Source: Acidimicrobiaceae bacterium
Lineage (GTDB): Bacteria; Actinomycetota; Acidimicrobiia; Acidimicrobiales; RAAP-2
Assembly: GCA_027355725.1 (NCBI GenBank)
Contig: DAIEHI010000104.1
Span: 1-64,000, forward strand
Length of the DNA: 64,000 nucleotides
Direction of reading: 5' to 3'
Shown here: piece after piece, positions 9,915-20,829 of the stretch
Position numbering within the stretch: position 1 is the stretch's first letter
Layout of the letters: every line of letters begins with the position of its first letter
Notes under the pieces: generated by a model
Told to the model about the DNA's origin: nothing
What the model saw: only the letters and a program-made list of their open reading frames with translations
Databases searched by the model: none
Position numbers and translations under genes: made by a program

Positions 9915-12311
9915 CAGAAAAAGCCGGTGAAGAAACCCTCGAGATCCTCTTCAGCCAAGGCGAGGTCGAAACCTGAGAATCTAACGCCTTGGCAGCGCCA
10001 CGAGCGTGACATCTGGATTGTGGTGCTCGTCGTCATCGGTCTTCTTGCGGCACTCGCCGAGGCGAGCCTTCTCGGTCCAGTCGGACGGGCGATCTCTGAA
10101 GTCCTGAAGTTGCTCTTTGGCGCGGGGCGATTCTTTCTGCCGCCGCTTCTCGTAGCTCTTGGGATCGCACTCGTGTGGGGAAAGGTCGAGGTCGAGCGTT
10201 CGCGCTTTGCGTGGGGGTTGGCACTCGGACTCGTGAGCGTTTGTGGGCTTGGCGACCTCGCCGGTGGGCGACCTGGTGTACACGCATCGGTAGCGTCGCT
10301 CGGTCATGCGGGCGGCTGGATTGGCGTGCTTATCGGCGGAGGGCTACATCGCGCACTTGGGGTGGGCGGTGCGGTCGTGGTGCTGTTGGCGTTGCTCGTG
10401 ATCGCGGTCATGATTGTCACCGGCATCGGGCTTCGAGCGCTGGTGTCGGGTTCGGTCGCGTTCGTTCGTGCTCTGGGCCGCCTGTTCTCAAAATGGTGGA
10501 CCGCGCGACCAAAGAGCACGCCTCGCTATGGTGACGACGCAAGTGACGACGCGGACCTCGAAGATGATGAACTCGGCGTCGAAGAAGTTCGCGCACCCGC
10601 ACCGTCACCCGAGCCCCCATCGCCGGCGATAACGACACCGGTAGTGCGCGTCCACGACGAGGAGCCGGTCGAATACGACAACGAGGCGATCTACGACGAC
10701 GAGGAATCTGACTATGAGCCCTACGGTGAACCAAGCGACCCTGACGTCGCTTCAGATTCACTAGGCGAAGTCGCGAAACTGCCCATCATGATGAGCGAAT
10801 GGGTCCTGCCGCCCGCGTCGTTGCTGCAAAGAACAAAAGAGCAACGCCAGGATCGCACGGCAACCGAACTCGCTGGTCGCGAACTAGTGGATGCGTTGTC
10901 AGCGCACGGTGTCGAGACGACGCTCGTCGGCTACACCGTTGGCCCGACGGTCACGCGCTTTGAACTTGAACTGGGGCCGGGGGTCAAGGTCGCCCGGGTG
11001 ACGTCGCTCAACAAGGACATCGCGTACGCCATGGCGTCGCCCGATGTTCGTATCCTCGCGCCAATTCCAGGCCGATCGGCAATCGGGGTCGAGGTCCCCA
11101 ATCGCCAGCGATCACTCGTGGCGCTCGGCGACCTACTCGCGGCCGAGGAGTCTGTCGCCGCCACCCACCCTCTTGATGTTCCCATCGGTCGTGACATCTC
11201 GGGAAAGACCGTTGTCGTGAATCTTGGCGAGATGCCCCACGTCCTCATCTCGGGTGCGACGGGGGCGGGGAAGAGCTCGTGCATCAACTCACTGATCACG
11301 TCGCTCGTCATGCGTGCGACCCCGGATCAGGTTCGTCTCTTGCTCATCGACCCCAAACGCGTTGAGATGGGTCAGTACAATGACCTCCCGCATCTCTTGG
11401 CGCCCGTTGTGGTGGATCCAAAGAAGGCTGCAGCCACGCTCGCGTGGGCGGTGAAGGAGATGGAGCGTCGCTACGATCTTCTCGCCGAGTGCGGTGCGCG
11501 CGACATCACGAGCTACCAACAGATGGTGCTGCGTGGTGAGTTGACGCCCGAGGCGACCATTCGAGAACAAGTCGCCGATGCCATAGAGCGGGCGACGGGC
11601 CTGGCGTCAGACGTCGAGGAAGCGCCCGGACCGGAACGACTGCCGTACATCGTGATCGTGGTCGATGAGCTGAACGACTTGATGATGGTGGCCGCGCGCG
11701 ACGTCGAGGAGTCCGTTGTACGTATCGCTCAGATGGCGCGCGCCGTGGGCATTCACCTGGTGCTGGCGACCCAGCGCCCGAGCGTGGACGTCATCACCGG
11801 CGTCATCAAGGCAAATGTTCCCAGCCGCATGGCGTTTGCGGTGTCTTCTCTTGCTGACAGTCGCGTCATCCTCGATCAGGCCGGTGCGGAACGTCTCATT
11901 GGCAAGGGTGACATGCTGCTCGTCACGGCGTCGAGCAATATCGCGCGTCGGCTGCAGTCGCCCTGGGTCTCAGAGGACGAAGTGCGTCGCGTCGTGGAGA
12001 ATTGGAGGGCCCAAGGGGGTCGCCGAGAGACGGTGGTCGCCCTTGACCTCCCCGCGAGCCGATCGACGTCGGGCTCAGGTTCTGGAGACGACGCCGATGA
12101 CGAGATCCTGCGTCAGGCGCGCGAACTCGTCATTCGAACCCAGTCCGGTTCGACATCGATGCTGCAGCGAAAGTTGCGAGTTGGCTTCGCTCGTGCGGGG
12201 CGCATCATGGACCAGCTCGAAGAAGAAGGCGTGGTGGCGCCGGGTGATGGTTCCAAGGCCCGCAAGGTCCTCATCACGCTCGAACAATACGATCAGCAGA
12301 CGTCGCTCTAA
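9891..12311 (+). CDS. ftsK: DNA translocase FtsK/SpoIIIE
   Basis: 806 aa; 4 TM N-terminus, acidic linker, HVLISGATGAGKSSCINS Walker A, C-terminal gamma winged helix. Confidence 0.95.
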   Translation: MVVAAARHQKKPVKKPSRSSSAKARSKPENLTPWQRHERDIWIVVLVVIGLLAALAEASLLGPVGRAISEVLKLLFGAGRFFLPPLLVALGIALVWGKVEVERSRFAWGLALGLVSVCGLGDLAGGRPGVHASVASLGHAGGWIGVLIGGGLHRALGVGGAVVVLLALLVIAVMIVTGIGLRALVSGSVAFVRALGRLFSKWWTARPKSTPRYGDDASDDADLEDDELGVEEVRAPAPSPEPPSPAITTPVVRVHDEEPVEYDNEAIYDDEESDYEPYGEPSDPDVASDSLGEVAKLPIMMSEWVLPPASLLQRTKEQRQDRTATELAGRELVDALSAHGVETTLVGYTVGPTVTRFELELGPGVKVARVTSLNKDIAYAMASPDVRILAPIPGRSAIGVEVPNRQRSLVALGDLLAAEESVAATHPLDVPIGRDISGKTVVVNLGEMPHVLISGATGAGKSSCINSLITSLVMRATPDQVRLLLIDPKRVEMGQYNDLPHLLAPVVVDPKKAAATLAWAVKEMERRYDLLAECGARDITSYQQMVLRGELTPEATIREQVADAIERATGLASDVEEAPGPERLPYIVIVVDELNDLMMVAARDVEESVVRIAQMARAVGIHLVLATQRPSVDVITGVIKANVPSRMAFAVSSLADSRVILDQAGAERLIGKGDMLLVTASSNIARRLQSPWVSEDEVRRVVENWRAQGGRRETVVALDLPASRSTSGSGSGDDADDEILRQARELVIRTQSGSTSMLQRKLRVGFARAGRIMDQLEEEGVVAPGDGSKARKVLITLEQYDQQTSL

Positions 12312-12314
12312 ATC

Positions 12315-13529
12315 GTGTCACGTCGCTTCTCTTCTCGCCGAATGTATCTTCGTGGGCTCTGGACGCGTCTGTTCTCCATGATCCTTGGCGCGGTGCTCGC
12401 TGCAGCGCTGATCATTGGGATGCAGGTGCCGCTGATGCACCCGAGTGCGAAGGCGCGGTTCACGCTGCGCGTACCAGGGACGAGCCAAGCGAACATTGCG
12501 TGGCCCGCGAGCGGGAGTGCTGCGCTGATCGTTCCCTCGCTTGGGGTGACGATGAGCCACAACAACAGTCTCATGCCCATAGCCAGTCTCACCAAGATGA
12601 TGACTGCGTACGTGGTCCTAAAGAAATTGCCACTCGGTATTGGAGAGACGGGTCCGTGCGTCACGGTGAGCGCGAGCGACGTTGCCACCTATGAAGCAAT
12701 GATTCAGACTGACCAATCAAACGTGTTGGTGAGCGCCGGTGAACAGTTGTGCGAGTTCGACCTCCTCGACGGGCTACTCGTGCACTCGGCTAATAACTTC
12801 TCGGTGATCTTGGCAGACATGGTCGCCGGTGACACCACTAACTTCGTCGCTCTGATGAACCAGACCGCCGCGTCCATGGGATTTGTGGGCACGCACTACG
12901 TTGACACGTCGGGTTACGATCCCGGATCTGTGTCGACGGCACTCGATCAGGGGCTGTTGGCCCAACGCCTGATGAGGTCACCGCTCGTACGATCGATCGT
13001 TGGACAGACGAGCGTGACGCTGCCGGTCGCGGGCACTGTTGGCTCCTACACCCCGTATGTTGGCATCGATCACGTCATAGGCGTGAAATCTGGTCGCACC
13101 CTGGCCGCTGGCGGGTGCGACGTCATGGCGATGCAATTTCTTGATGGCACAGTCCTTCGCACCGTGTACTCAGTGGTCCTCGACCAACGTGGGGGAGACC
13201 TCCTTGGACCGGCCGGCGACGCTGCATTGGCGCTGGCCCAGTCGGCGGTTTCGGGAGAGAGACACTTGACCCTTGCCAAGGGTCGCGTCGTCGGTCGAAT
13301 CGGATGGAACGAAACCAGCGCGATAGTCGTTGCTCGCCCAAGTTCCTTTCATTGGTGGCCAGTCCAGGGAAGCTTGCCCGTCTCGGTCAAGTTCAGCCAC
13401 TTCTCATCGGCGATTCACCGAGGCCAGCGCGTTGGCTGGCTCATTGTCCACGCCCGGCGTCTCGAGAGGATCGCGCTCGTGGCGCGCACGAATGTCTCCC
13501 CGCCATCACTGTGGCAACGCCTACGCTGA
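12315..13529 (+). CDS. D-alanyl-D-alanine carboxypeptidase (serine type)
   Basis: SLTK (SxxK), SAN (SxN) and KSG motifs; N-terminal signal/TM segment. Confidence 0.88.
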   Translation: MSRRFSSRRMYLRGLWTRLFSMILGAVLAAALIIGMQVPLMHPSAKARFTLRVPGTSQANIAWPASGSAALIVPSLGVTMSHNNSLMPIASLTKMMTAYVVLKKLPLGIGETGPCVTVSASDVATYEAMIQTDQSNVLVSAGEQLCEFDLLDGLLVHSANNFSVILADMVAGDTTNFVALMNQTAASMGFVGTHYVDTSGYDPGSVSTALDQGLLAQRLMRSPLVRSIVGQTSVTLPVAGTVGSYTPYVGIDHVIGVKSGRTLAAGGCDVMAMQFLDGTVLRTVYSVVLDQRGGDLLGPAGDAALALAQSAVSGERHLTLAKGRVVGRIGWNETSAIVVARPSSFHWWPVQGSLPVSVKFSHFSSAIHRGQRVGWLIVHARRLERIALVARTNVSPPSLWQRLR

Positions 13530-13533
13530 AATC

Positions 13534-14382
13534 ATGCTTGTTAGAGTTCCCGCCAGTTCCGCCAATCTGGGCCCCGGCTTTGACGCCCTTGCCGTCGCGC
13601 TCAATCTCTACGTTGAAGTAGCTCTCGAGCCGGCGGATTCATTCTCGATCACGAGCGAGGGTTTTGGCGCGGGCCGCTTCGACGACGAGCGCCACCTTGG
13701 TGCGGTCGTGGCGGCGCGGGTGCTCGGACACTCGAACTTCTCGATGCACGTGAACTCCGCTATTCCACTCTCGCGAGGCCTGGGATCCTCGGCGGCGCTC
13801 GCGCTCGCCGCCGCCGCGGCGGCCGGTGCGAGCGATCCGCTGGCGCTCGCCACCGAGGTCGACGGTCACGCCGAGAACGCGGCCGCTTCACTGCTCGGGG
13901 GATTGGTCGTGGCGAGTGTGCACGAGCGCGACGGCATCATCGTGCGGCCCTTGGCGCTCGATGACGAGTGGCGTTTCGTTGTGGTGATCCCCGATGAAGA
14001 ACTAGCGACGGTCGACGCTCGTCGCGTTCTGCCGGACTTCGTTCCTTTCGGCGACGCTGTGCACAATCTAAGCGCGATGGGCTTTCTCATCGCCGGGCTC
14101 GCCGATCATCACAGCTTCGTCTCCTCGGCCATGGATGACAACCTGCACCAGCCGTATCGAATGTCGCTCTTACCCTTCGCGCAGCCCTTGCTAGCGACCC
14201 TTCGTGAAGCCGGTGCCTCGGGTTCGTGTTGGTCCGGCGCTGGTTCCACCATGCTCGGGTTGTGTCTGAGCGACACCGCGCAGGACGTGGCCCTCGCAGC
14301 GCGAGAATTCCTCTCGGTCAACTCGGTACCGGGGACGGTGTTGAGTCTCGAAGCGGATCGCACCGGCCTGGTCGTTCTTTGA
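13534..14382 (+). CDS. thrB: Homoserine kinase (GHMP kinase family)
   Basis: MLVRVPASSANLGPGFDALAVALNLY; PLSRGLGSSAALALAAAAAAG; start chosen at ATG 13534, internal to the supplied ORF. Confidence 0.93.
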   Translation: MLVRVPASSANLGPGFDALAVALNLYVEVALEPADSFSITSEGFGAGRFDDERHLGAVVAARVLGHSNFSMHVNSAIPLSRGLGSSAALALAAAAAAGASDPLALATEVDGHAENAAASLLGGLVVASVHERDGIIVRPLALDDEWRFVVVIPDEELATVDARRVLPDFVPFGDAVHNLSAMGFLIAGLADHHSFVSSAMDDNLHQPYRMSLLPFAQPLLATLREAGASGSCWSGAGSTMLGLCLSDTAQDVALAAREFLSVNSVPGTVLSLEADRTGLVVL

Positions 14383-15257
14383 GCCCGACGACATCGCATT
14401 CGAAGCGGGAATCGCTGTTCGGCGTCGGCTTCGTGCTCATGGGTGCCACGATCTTCCCTTGGACGTCAGCCATTGTGCAACCGGTGTTCCTCGTCATCGG
14501 ACCCTCGGCGTCGAGTGCGTGGCGTTTTCTCATCGGCGCGGTCGTGCTGGTCGCATTCACTCGACCGCGAGTGCTCAAGTGGAGTCGTCACCAGTGGGTG
14601 GGGGCAATAGCGCTAGGCGTGTCGACCGCGTTCATGAACATGTCGTTCTACCAAGCAATCGCGAGGATCCCGCTTGGTAGTGCGGTCACCATTGAGTTCC
14701 TCGGCCCTCTACTCGTAGCGGTGCTGGGTAAGCGAACATGGCGACACAGCCTCTTTGCGCTGATCGCGGGATTTGGTGTGGTCGCACTCTCGCATCCTGG
14801 CGGTGGGCTGACCCTCGAGGGTGGCCTCTTCGCCGTGGGCGCGGGTGCCGGGTGGGCTTCGTACCTGTTCGCCTCACATCGTGTCGGGGGTTCGACGACC
14901 GGATTCGGTGGTCTCGCAGTCTCGATGATGATCTCGAGTCTGGTGACCCTGCCCTTCTCAATGGGCTCGGCGATGATCCTCGCTCATCACCCCTACGTCT
15001 TTGGTCGACTGGTCATCGTGGCGGTCGCCTCGATTGTCTTTGGTTTCGGCGCGGAGCTTCAGGCGCTTCGTCGCTTGAAGCCGTCAATCGTGGGCGTGCT
15101 CGTTTCCTTTGAACCCGCTATTGCCTTTGGCGTCGGTTGGGTCCTCCTGAGTGAACACCTTTCGGGTTGGTCACTCGTTGGACTGTGCTCTGTGATCATT
15201 GCGGGTGTTGGCGTGACGCTCGATCAAGCGGGAAATGCTGAGCCGGTCCCGCTGTAG
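14379..15257 (+). CDS. EamA/DMT family transporter
   Basis: ~10 TM segments; typical EamA repeats; likely TTG start overlapping the thrB stop. Confidence 0.85.
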   Translation: MSPTTSHSKRESLFGVGFVLMGATIFPWTSAIVQPVFLVIGPSASSAWRFLIGAVVLVAFTRPRVLKWSRHQWVGAIALGVSTAFMNMSFYQAIARIPLGSAVTIEFLGPLLVAVLGKRTWRHSLFALIAGFGVVALSHPGGGLTLEGGLFAVGAGAGWASYLFASHRVGGSTTGFGGLAVSMMISSLVTLPFSMGSAMILAHHPYVFGRLVIVAVASIVFGFGAELQALRRLKPSIVGVLVSFEPAIAFGVGWVLLSEHLSGWSLVGLCSVIIAGVGVTLDQAGNAEPVPL

Positions 15258-15301
15258 GACGTGCTCTCAGTAGACGGAGTCTGGGCAGCACCGGAGCCGA
15301 C

Positions 15302-16723
15302 GTGGAGGGCCCTATTAGGCTGGAGCGCGTGGTTGCGCCAAAGACCTTCGCCATTCGAACCTTCGGGTGCCAAATGAACGAGCACGACTCCGAACGTCTG
15401 GCTGGGCTCATGGTGGCCGACGGTCTCATACCGGTTGCTTCGGGCGAGGAACCAGACGTGGTCATCTTCAACACCTGCACAATCCGAGAGAACGCCGATC
15501 TCAAGCTCTACAGTGCGCTCGGCCAACTGAAGGCGCAAAAGGAGAATCACCCTGAAATGCAGATCGCCGTAGGCGGCTGCATGGCCCAAAAGGATCGTGG
15601 AGAGATTCTCGAGCGCGCCGGGTGGGTGGACGTGGTCTTTGGCACGCACAATCTGAACTCGGCCCCGGCGCTCCTGCGTCGAGCGCGAAGCGAAGGGCCC
15701 CTGGTTGAAATACTCGACGCGCCTGACCCCGAAGCGAGTCGTGACATGGCGCCCGCGCTGTACGCCGTGCGTGAGTTGGAGTTCGCGGCGTGGATGACCA
15801 TCCAGACCGGTTGTGACAACACGTGCGCGTACTGCATCGTGCCCGCCGTACGCGGGGCAGAGATCAGTCGGCCACTCGCGGACCTGGTTCGAGAGGCCGA
15901 GATGCTCGCGAAGGCCGGCGTCAGTGAGATCACGGTGCTCGGTCAGAACGTGAACTCCTACGGACGCGATATCACCAAGCGAGGGCCGCTCTTTGCCGAG
16001 TTGTTGCGTGAACTTGGAGCTATCAGTGGCATCGAACGCATTCGCTTCACGAGTCCCCACCCCAAGGACCTGCGACCCGAAACAATCGAGGCCATGGCAG
16101 AGATCGATGCGGTTTGTCCGCAACTGCACCTACCTCTGCAATCTGGATCGAACCGGGTGCTTCGCGCGATGCGCCGTGGTTACAGCGCCGAGCGCTACAT
16201 GGAGCGACTCGCGGCGGCGCGCGACGCGATCAGCGACCTCGCTGTCACCACCGACATCATCGTGGGTTTTCCTGGAGAGAGCGACGTCGAGTTCAATGAG
16301 TCTCTCGAGGTCATAGCGAGCGCCGAGTTCGACTCCGCGTACACCTTCATCTTCTCACCGCGATCGGGAACCCGCGCGGCGGAGATGGTAGAAGACTTCG
16401 TGGACGATGATGTCGTAAAGGAGCGCTTCGAACGTCTCAAGCAGGTGCTTGACCGCTCGGCCCTGGCCAAACACCGTCAACGGGTTGGTCAACGCGAGGA
16501 AGTGCTCGTCGAGGGCCCCTCGCGTCGCAACGACCAGATGCTGTCGGGTCGAACTCGCCAGGGCAAACTTGTGCACTTCGCTTCACCAACCGAGCCCCTT
16601 CGAGCGGGTTCTCTCGCCATGGTTGATATCACGTACGCAGCGCCCTACCATTTGCTCGGCGAGCTCTCATCGGTGGTGCGCCCCCCTCGGCATAAGTTGC
16701 GCATTCCCCTGCTCAGCTCGTGA
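15302..16723 (+). CDS. miaB: tRNA-2-methylthio-N6-dimethylallyladenosine synthase
   Basis: TFGCQMNEHDSERL; radical SAM TGCDNTCAYCIVP; TRAM-like C-terminus. Confidence 0.96.
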   Translation: MEGPIRLERVVAPKTFAIRTFGCQMNEHDSERLAGLMVADGLIPVASGEEPDVVIFNTCTIRENADLKLYSALGQLKAQKENHPEMQIAVGGCMAQKDRGEILERAGWVDVVFGTHNLNSAPALLRRARSEGPLVEILDAPDPEASRDMAPALYAVRELEFAAWMTIQTGCDNTCAYCIVPAVRGAEISRPLADLVREAEMLAKAGVSEITVLGQNVNSYGRDITKRGPLFAELLRELGAISGIERIRFTSPHPKDLRPETIEAMAEIDAVCPQLHLPLQSGSNRVLRAMRRGYSAERYMERLAAARDAISDLAVTTDIIVGFPGESDVEFNESLEVIASAEFDSAYTFIFSPRSGTRAAEMVEDFVDDDVVKERFERLKQVLDRSALAKHRQRVGQREEVLVEGPSRRNDQMLSGRTRQGKLVHFASPTEPLRAGSLAMVDITYAAPYHLLGELSSVVRPPRHKLRIPLLSS

Positions 16724-17655
16724 TGAACCACGGCGGCATGGCCGTCGCACTGGTCGGAGCGACAGCGACGGGAAAATCCGCACTGGCCCACGAGATCGCC
16801 CTTGAGCGAGGCGACATCGAAATACTCACTGTCGATGCGATGACTGTCTATCGCGGTATGGACCTCGCTACAGCCAAGCCAACGACCCAAGAGCGCGAAG
16901 AGGTGGAGTATCACCTACTCGACCTGGTGGAGGCGAGCGAGGAGTTCAGTCTCGCCCAGTTCCAATCGCATGCGCGAGATGCTGCCGAAGCAGTGTGGAT
17001 GCTTGGTGGGTCTGTGCTCTACGTCGGCGGTACCGGGCTGTACGGTCGCGCGGTCCTCGACAATCTGGAGATACCCGGTCAGTTTCCTGACGTGCGTGTC
17101 GAACTCGAGCAGATGGCCGAGACCAACCTTGCAGATCTTTACGCTGAACTGGAGCGACTCGACCCGTTATCGGCGAGTCGCATGGAGCCAACCAATGCCC
17201 GGCGCATCGTTCGTGCCCTCGAAGTGACCCGTGGTTCGGGTCGCCGGTTCTCTTCCTTTGGTGCAGGACTGCGCACGTATCCTGCGGTGCGCGTTGTCCA
17301 GGTGGGTCTTCGCGCCGATTTCGAACAATTGGACCGCCGCATTGAGCAGCGTTTTCTCCAGTGGCTGGAAATGGGGCTCGTGGAGGAGGTCTCGCGACTG
17401 TCCTGCGCCCCGGGGGGTCTCAGCCGCACGGCGCGTCAGGCGGTGGGCTACCGCGAAATCCTCCGTCACCTCGAAGATGGCGCAGCGCTCGAGGACTGCG
17501 TGCGCGATGCCATCACCGCGAGCAAGCGCCTCGCTCGTCGACAGCGCTCATGGTTCGAACGCGATCCGAGAATCGAATGGTTTGACGAACCCGAGGGCGC
17601 ACGTGGCCGTCTGCTCGAAGTGCTTAACAGCCCTGACGGGTTCGTGCGAGACTAG
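16720..17655 (+). CDS. miaA: tRNA dimethylallyltransferase
   Basis: VGATATGKSALAHEIA; LTVDAMTVYRGMDLATAKPT; VGGTGLY. Confidence 0.95.
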   Translation: MMNHGGMAVALVGATATGKSALAHEIALERGDIEILTVDAMTVYRGMDLATAKPTTQEREEVEYHLLDLVEASEEFSLAQFQSHARDAAEAVWMLGGSVLYVGGTGLYGRAVLDNLEIPGQFPDVRVELEQMAETNLADLYAELERLDPLSASRMEPTNARRIVRALEVTRGSGRRFSSFGAGLRTYPAVRVVQVGLRADFEQLDRRIEQRFLQWLEMGLVEEVSRLSCAPGGLSRTARQAVGYREILRHLEDGAALEDCVRDAITASKRLARRQRSWFERDPRIEWFDEPEGARGRLLEVLNSPDGFVRD

Positions 17656-17660
17656 AGACA

Positions 17661-18428
17661 GTGGCACTGCGAACTCTTCAGAAATGGCATGGGGCGGGCA
17701 ACGACTTCCTCGTTGACGTCATTGAGCACGGCACGGCAACGTGGTGGAACGCCGAGCGCGCACGTGCGGTGTGCAATCGTTACACCGGCGTGGGTGCCGA
17801 CGGCCTCTTGCTCGCCACGCTCGGTTCGCACGTTGAAATGGTCCTGTTCAACGCGGACGGCAGTATCGCAGAGATGTCGGGCAATGGAATTCGCTGTCTG
17901 GCGGCCGCCGTTCGTCGAGCGACGCACGCAACGTGGTCGAGCCTCACGGTGATGACTGAGGCGGGCGCTCGCGAGGTGTCACTCACGATGAACGTAGATG
18001 GTGGCTACGGCAGTGTGACGATGGGTCTCGTATCATTCGAGCCCGTACTCGAAGGCTCCCTCGGCGTCGCGAACGTGGGCAACCCCCACGTCGTCGTGCT
18101 CGATGACGCGACCTGGAGCGACGCAGAGCGTGAAGCCCGAGCGGCTCAGTTATCCGAACAGATTGGCGGAGCCAACGTCGAATTCGTCACGCCACTCGAC
18201 CGTCGCCGCGTCCGCATCAGAGTCATCGAGCGAGGTGTTGGTTGGACCCTTGCCTGCGGCACCGGTTCGGTAGCCACAGCGGCGGTCTGTCATCGTGAGG
18301 GACTCTGCGAAGATGATGTGATCGTAGAGAATCCCGGTGGACCCCTTCGCGTGCAACTCGCGGACGCGCAGGCGACGTTGTCAGGCCCGGTGCAGTTCGT
18401 TGCGAACATTGAGTGGCTCGAAGTTTGA
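17661..18428 (+). CDS. dapF: Diaminopimelate epimerase
   Basis: KWHGAGNDFLV; MSGNGIRCLAA; ERGVGWTLACGTGSVA. Confidence 0.96.
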   Translation: MALRTLQKWHGAGNDFLVDVIEHGTATWWNAERARAVCNRYTGVGADGLLLATLGSHVEMVLFNADGSIAEMSGNGIRCLAAAVRRATHATWSSLTVMTEAGAREVSLTMNVDGGYGSVTMGLVSFEPVLEGSLGVANVGNPHVVVLDDATWSDAEREARAAQLSEQIGGANVEFVTPLDRRRVRIRVIERGVGWTLACGTGSVATAAVCHREGLCEDDVIVENPGGPLRVQLADAQATLSGPVQFVANIEWLEV

Positions 18429-19705
18429 CGTACGTACCTACGACACTGATTGATCGGAGCTTTCGAGAGAAGATCGTATTGGTGGGCGTGCTCTTTCCAG
18501 GGGTCACCCCCGAGGCACTCGATCGCCAACTCGACGAACTCGCACTTCTCGTTGATACCGCGGGGGCCGACGTTGCAGCGAGAGTCATCCAGCGTCGTGA
18601 CTCACCCGATCCGGCGACATTCCTCGGCTCGGGCAAGGTCCAGGAACTTCGCGACATCTGTCTCGCCGTTGACTCGGACACCGTTGTGTTCGAACACAAC
18701 TTGTCACCGGCGCAGCAACGCAATCTGGAGAAGATACTCGGTCGCACCGCGATTGACCGCACTGCAGTCATTCTCGACATCTTTGCGCAGAACGCTCGCA
18801 CTCCTGAGGGCAAGGCTCAGGTCGAACTGGCCTTGTTGCAGTACCGCCTGCCTCGGCTGCGTCGCGCCGGTGGTTCACTCTCTCAACAGGCAGGTGGCAT
18901 CGGCACGAGAGGACCGGGCGAGACCCAGCTCGAGGTGGACCGGCGCCGACTCGTTCACCGCATCCACCATATTCGCAGTGAGCTAAAGCAGATTGATCGC
19001 ACCAGAGGAGTTCAACGTCAAGGTCGTGAACGCGGACGACATCGCGAGGTGACTTTGGTGGGCTACACGAACGCCGGTAAATCATCGTTGCTCAACGCAC
19101 TCACCGACGCCGACGTCGTGACCGAAAATCGGCTGTTCGTCACGCTTGATCCACGCACGCGCCAACGTCAACTGCCCGGGGGTGAGACGGTACTCTTCAC
19201 CGACACGGTCGGTTTCATCTCGAACCTCCCGCACGAATTGATCGAGGCGTTCATGAGCACCCTCAAGTCAGTCCAACTCGCTGACCTGTTGGTACACGTG
19301 GTTGATGGTGCGAGTGACGACGCGGAACTCCAGATCGCTTCAGTACGAGAGGTCTTGCACGAGATCGGCGCGGACGCAGTACCAGAGCTACTCGTCTTCA
19401 ACAAGGCCGACGTGCCTGGGTCTCGTGCGCGAGACCTCGCCAAATTGCATGAGGGCAGTGTGTGGGTGTCAGCATTGACGGGCGAGAATCTCGACGAGCT
19501 GGTCGCCACGATCGGTGACCGACTTCGAACCGGTGACCGGGTCATCACTCTTCATCTACCGCTCGATCGAGGCGACTTGCTCGCGGCAGCTCATCGAGAA
19601 GGTGAGGTGCTCGACACCAGTATCGAGGATGAATACGTCGTGGTACACGTCGTGCTCGATTCGGTGGGCGTCGCTCGATTCGCAGAATGGAGGGCGGCCC
19701 CGTGA
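18413..19705 (+). CDS. hflX: GTPase HflX
   Basis: GPGETQLEVDRRR; VGYTNAGKSSLLNALT; FTDTVGFISNLPHELIEAF. Confidence 0.95.
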   Translation: MARSLTYVPTTLIDRSFREKIVLVGVLFPGVTPEALDRQLDELALLVDTAGADVAARVIQRRDSPDPATFLGSGKVQELRDICLAVDSDTVVFEHNLSPAQQRNLEKILGRTAIDRTAVILDIFAQNARTPEGKAQVELALLQYRLPRLRRAGGSLSQQAGGIGTRGPGETQLEVDRRRLVHRIHHIRSELKQIDRTRGVQRQGRERGRHREVTLVGYTNAGKSSLLNALTDADVVTENRLFVTLDPRTRQRQLPGGETVLFTDTVGFISNLPHELIEAFMSTLKSVQLADLLVHVVDGASDDAELQIASVREVLHEIGADAVPELLVFNKADVPGSRARDLAKLHEGSVWVSALTGENLDELVATIGDRLRTGDRVITLHLPLDRGDLLAAAHREGEVLDTSIEDEYVVVHVVLDSVGVARFAEWRAAP

Positions 19706-20808
19706 GTTTCGTGCCACCCGCGTATCCCTACGAACGTCTCGATGGGCTGAAGTTGATCGCTTCTCGCCTCGAGGGAGGTGCGATCGACTGTTCGATTGGA
19801 ACTCCTATCGATGCACCGCCGACCGTCGCGCTCGAGGAGTTGGCGCGTGCTACGAACGCTCGTGGGTACCCCTCATCGATTGGATCACCCGAGTATCGCG
19901 GTGCGGCTGCGGCATGGTTCGAACGTCGTTTCGCCGTGTCGCTTAATGTCGAGGACGTTGCGGCGTGTGTGGGGACCAAGGAGTTCGTAGCGTCGCTAGC
20001 GCAGTACTTACACCTTCGAACGCCGAGTCGCGACACAGTTCTCTATCCCGCGATCAGTTATCCGACCTACGCAATGGGTGCGACGCTCGCTGGGCTTCGC
20101 GCGGTACCCGTTCGAACCACCGCGGGTCAGATCGATCTCGATTCGATCAGTCCAGACGACATCGAGCGAGCGCTCGTACTCTGGTCGAATTCGCCATCGA
20201 ACCCGACGGGGATGCTCGACGACCTCGAGGCGGTGGCTGCCTGGGGGCGACACCACGATGTCCTGGTAGTGAGTGACGAGTGCTACGCCGAGTACACGTG
20301 GACGGGCCGCCCGCGCACCATTCTCGAGCACGGGATGCAAGGCGTGCTGGCGTTGCATTCGATCTCCAAACGCTCCAATCTCGCCGGGGTCCGCGCTGGC
20401 TTCTACGCGGGGGACCCCGAAGTCGTTTCCTTCTTGCGCCTAGTACGCCAGCACGCGGGACTCATGGTCCCCGGGCCCGTCCAGGCGGCGGTGGCGCTCG
20501 CGTACCGTGATGACGAGCACGTGGAGCGCCAGCGCGCAACGTATCGTTCTCGACTGGAGTTGTTGCGTGGCGCCTTGGAGGATTTTGGCGTTGAAGCACC
20601 GATGCCCGACGGTGGGTTCTATCTGTGGTGCCACAAGTCCGGACATGACGGATGGCAGTTGGCCGAGGAACTCGCTCGTGTGTCGGGAATTATCGCGAGC
20701 CCCGGTGAACTCTACGGCGAGGACGGCACGCCGTTCGCGCGCATTGCCGTCGTACAACCCGATGAGCGACTCGAACTAGCCGCGTCGCGTTTGAGCAGTT
20801 CAGCGTAA
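19687..20808 (+). CDS. dapC: Succinyldiaminopimelate transaminase (class I/II PLP aminotransferase)
   Basis: SNSPSNPTG, HSISKRSNLAGVRAGF PLP-lysine motif; adjacent to dapD-dapE. Confidence 0.9.
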   Translation: MEGGPVSFVPPAYPYERLDGLKLIASRLEGGAIDCSIGTPIDAPPTVALEELARATNARGYPSSIGSPEYRGAAAAWFERRFAVSLNVEDVAACVGTKEFVASLAQYLHLRTPSRDTVLYPAISYPTYAMGATLAGLRAVPVRTTAGQIDLDSISPDDIERALVLWSNSPSNPTGMLDDLEAVAAWGRHHDVLVVSDECYAEYTWTGRPRTILEHGMQGVLALHSISKRSNLAGVRAGFYAGDPEVVSFLRLVRQHAGLMVPGPVQAAVALAYRDDEHVERQRATYRSRLELLRGALEDFGVEAPMPDGGFYLWCHKSGHDGWQLAEELARVSGIIASPGELYGEDGTPFARIAVVQPDERLELAASRLSSSA

Positions 20809-20829
20809 CGACAGAAGTACGCTGGTCAC

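Noticed and set aside
15224-16129. 301-aa antisense ORF opposite miaB
   Set aside because: Fully overlaps the well-supported miaB frame; composition looks like a shadow ORF.
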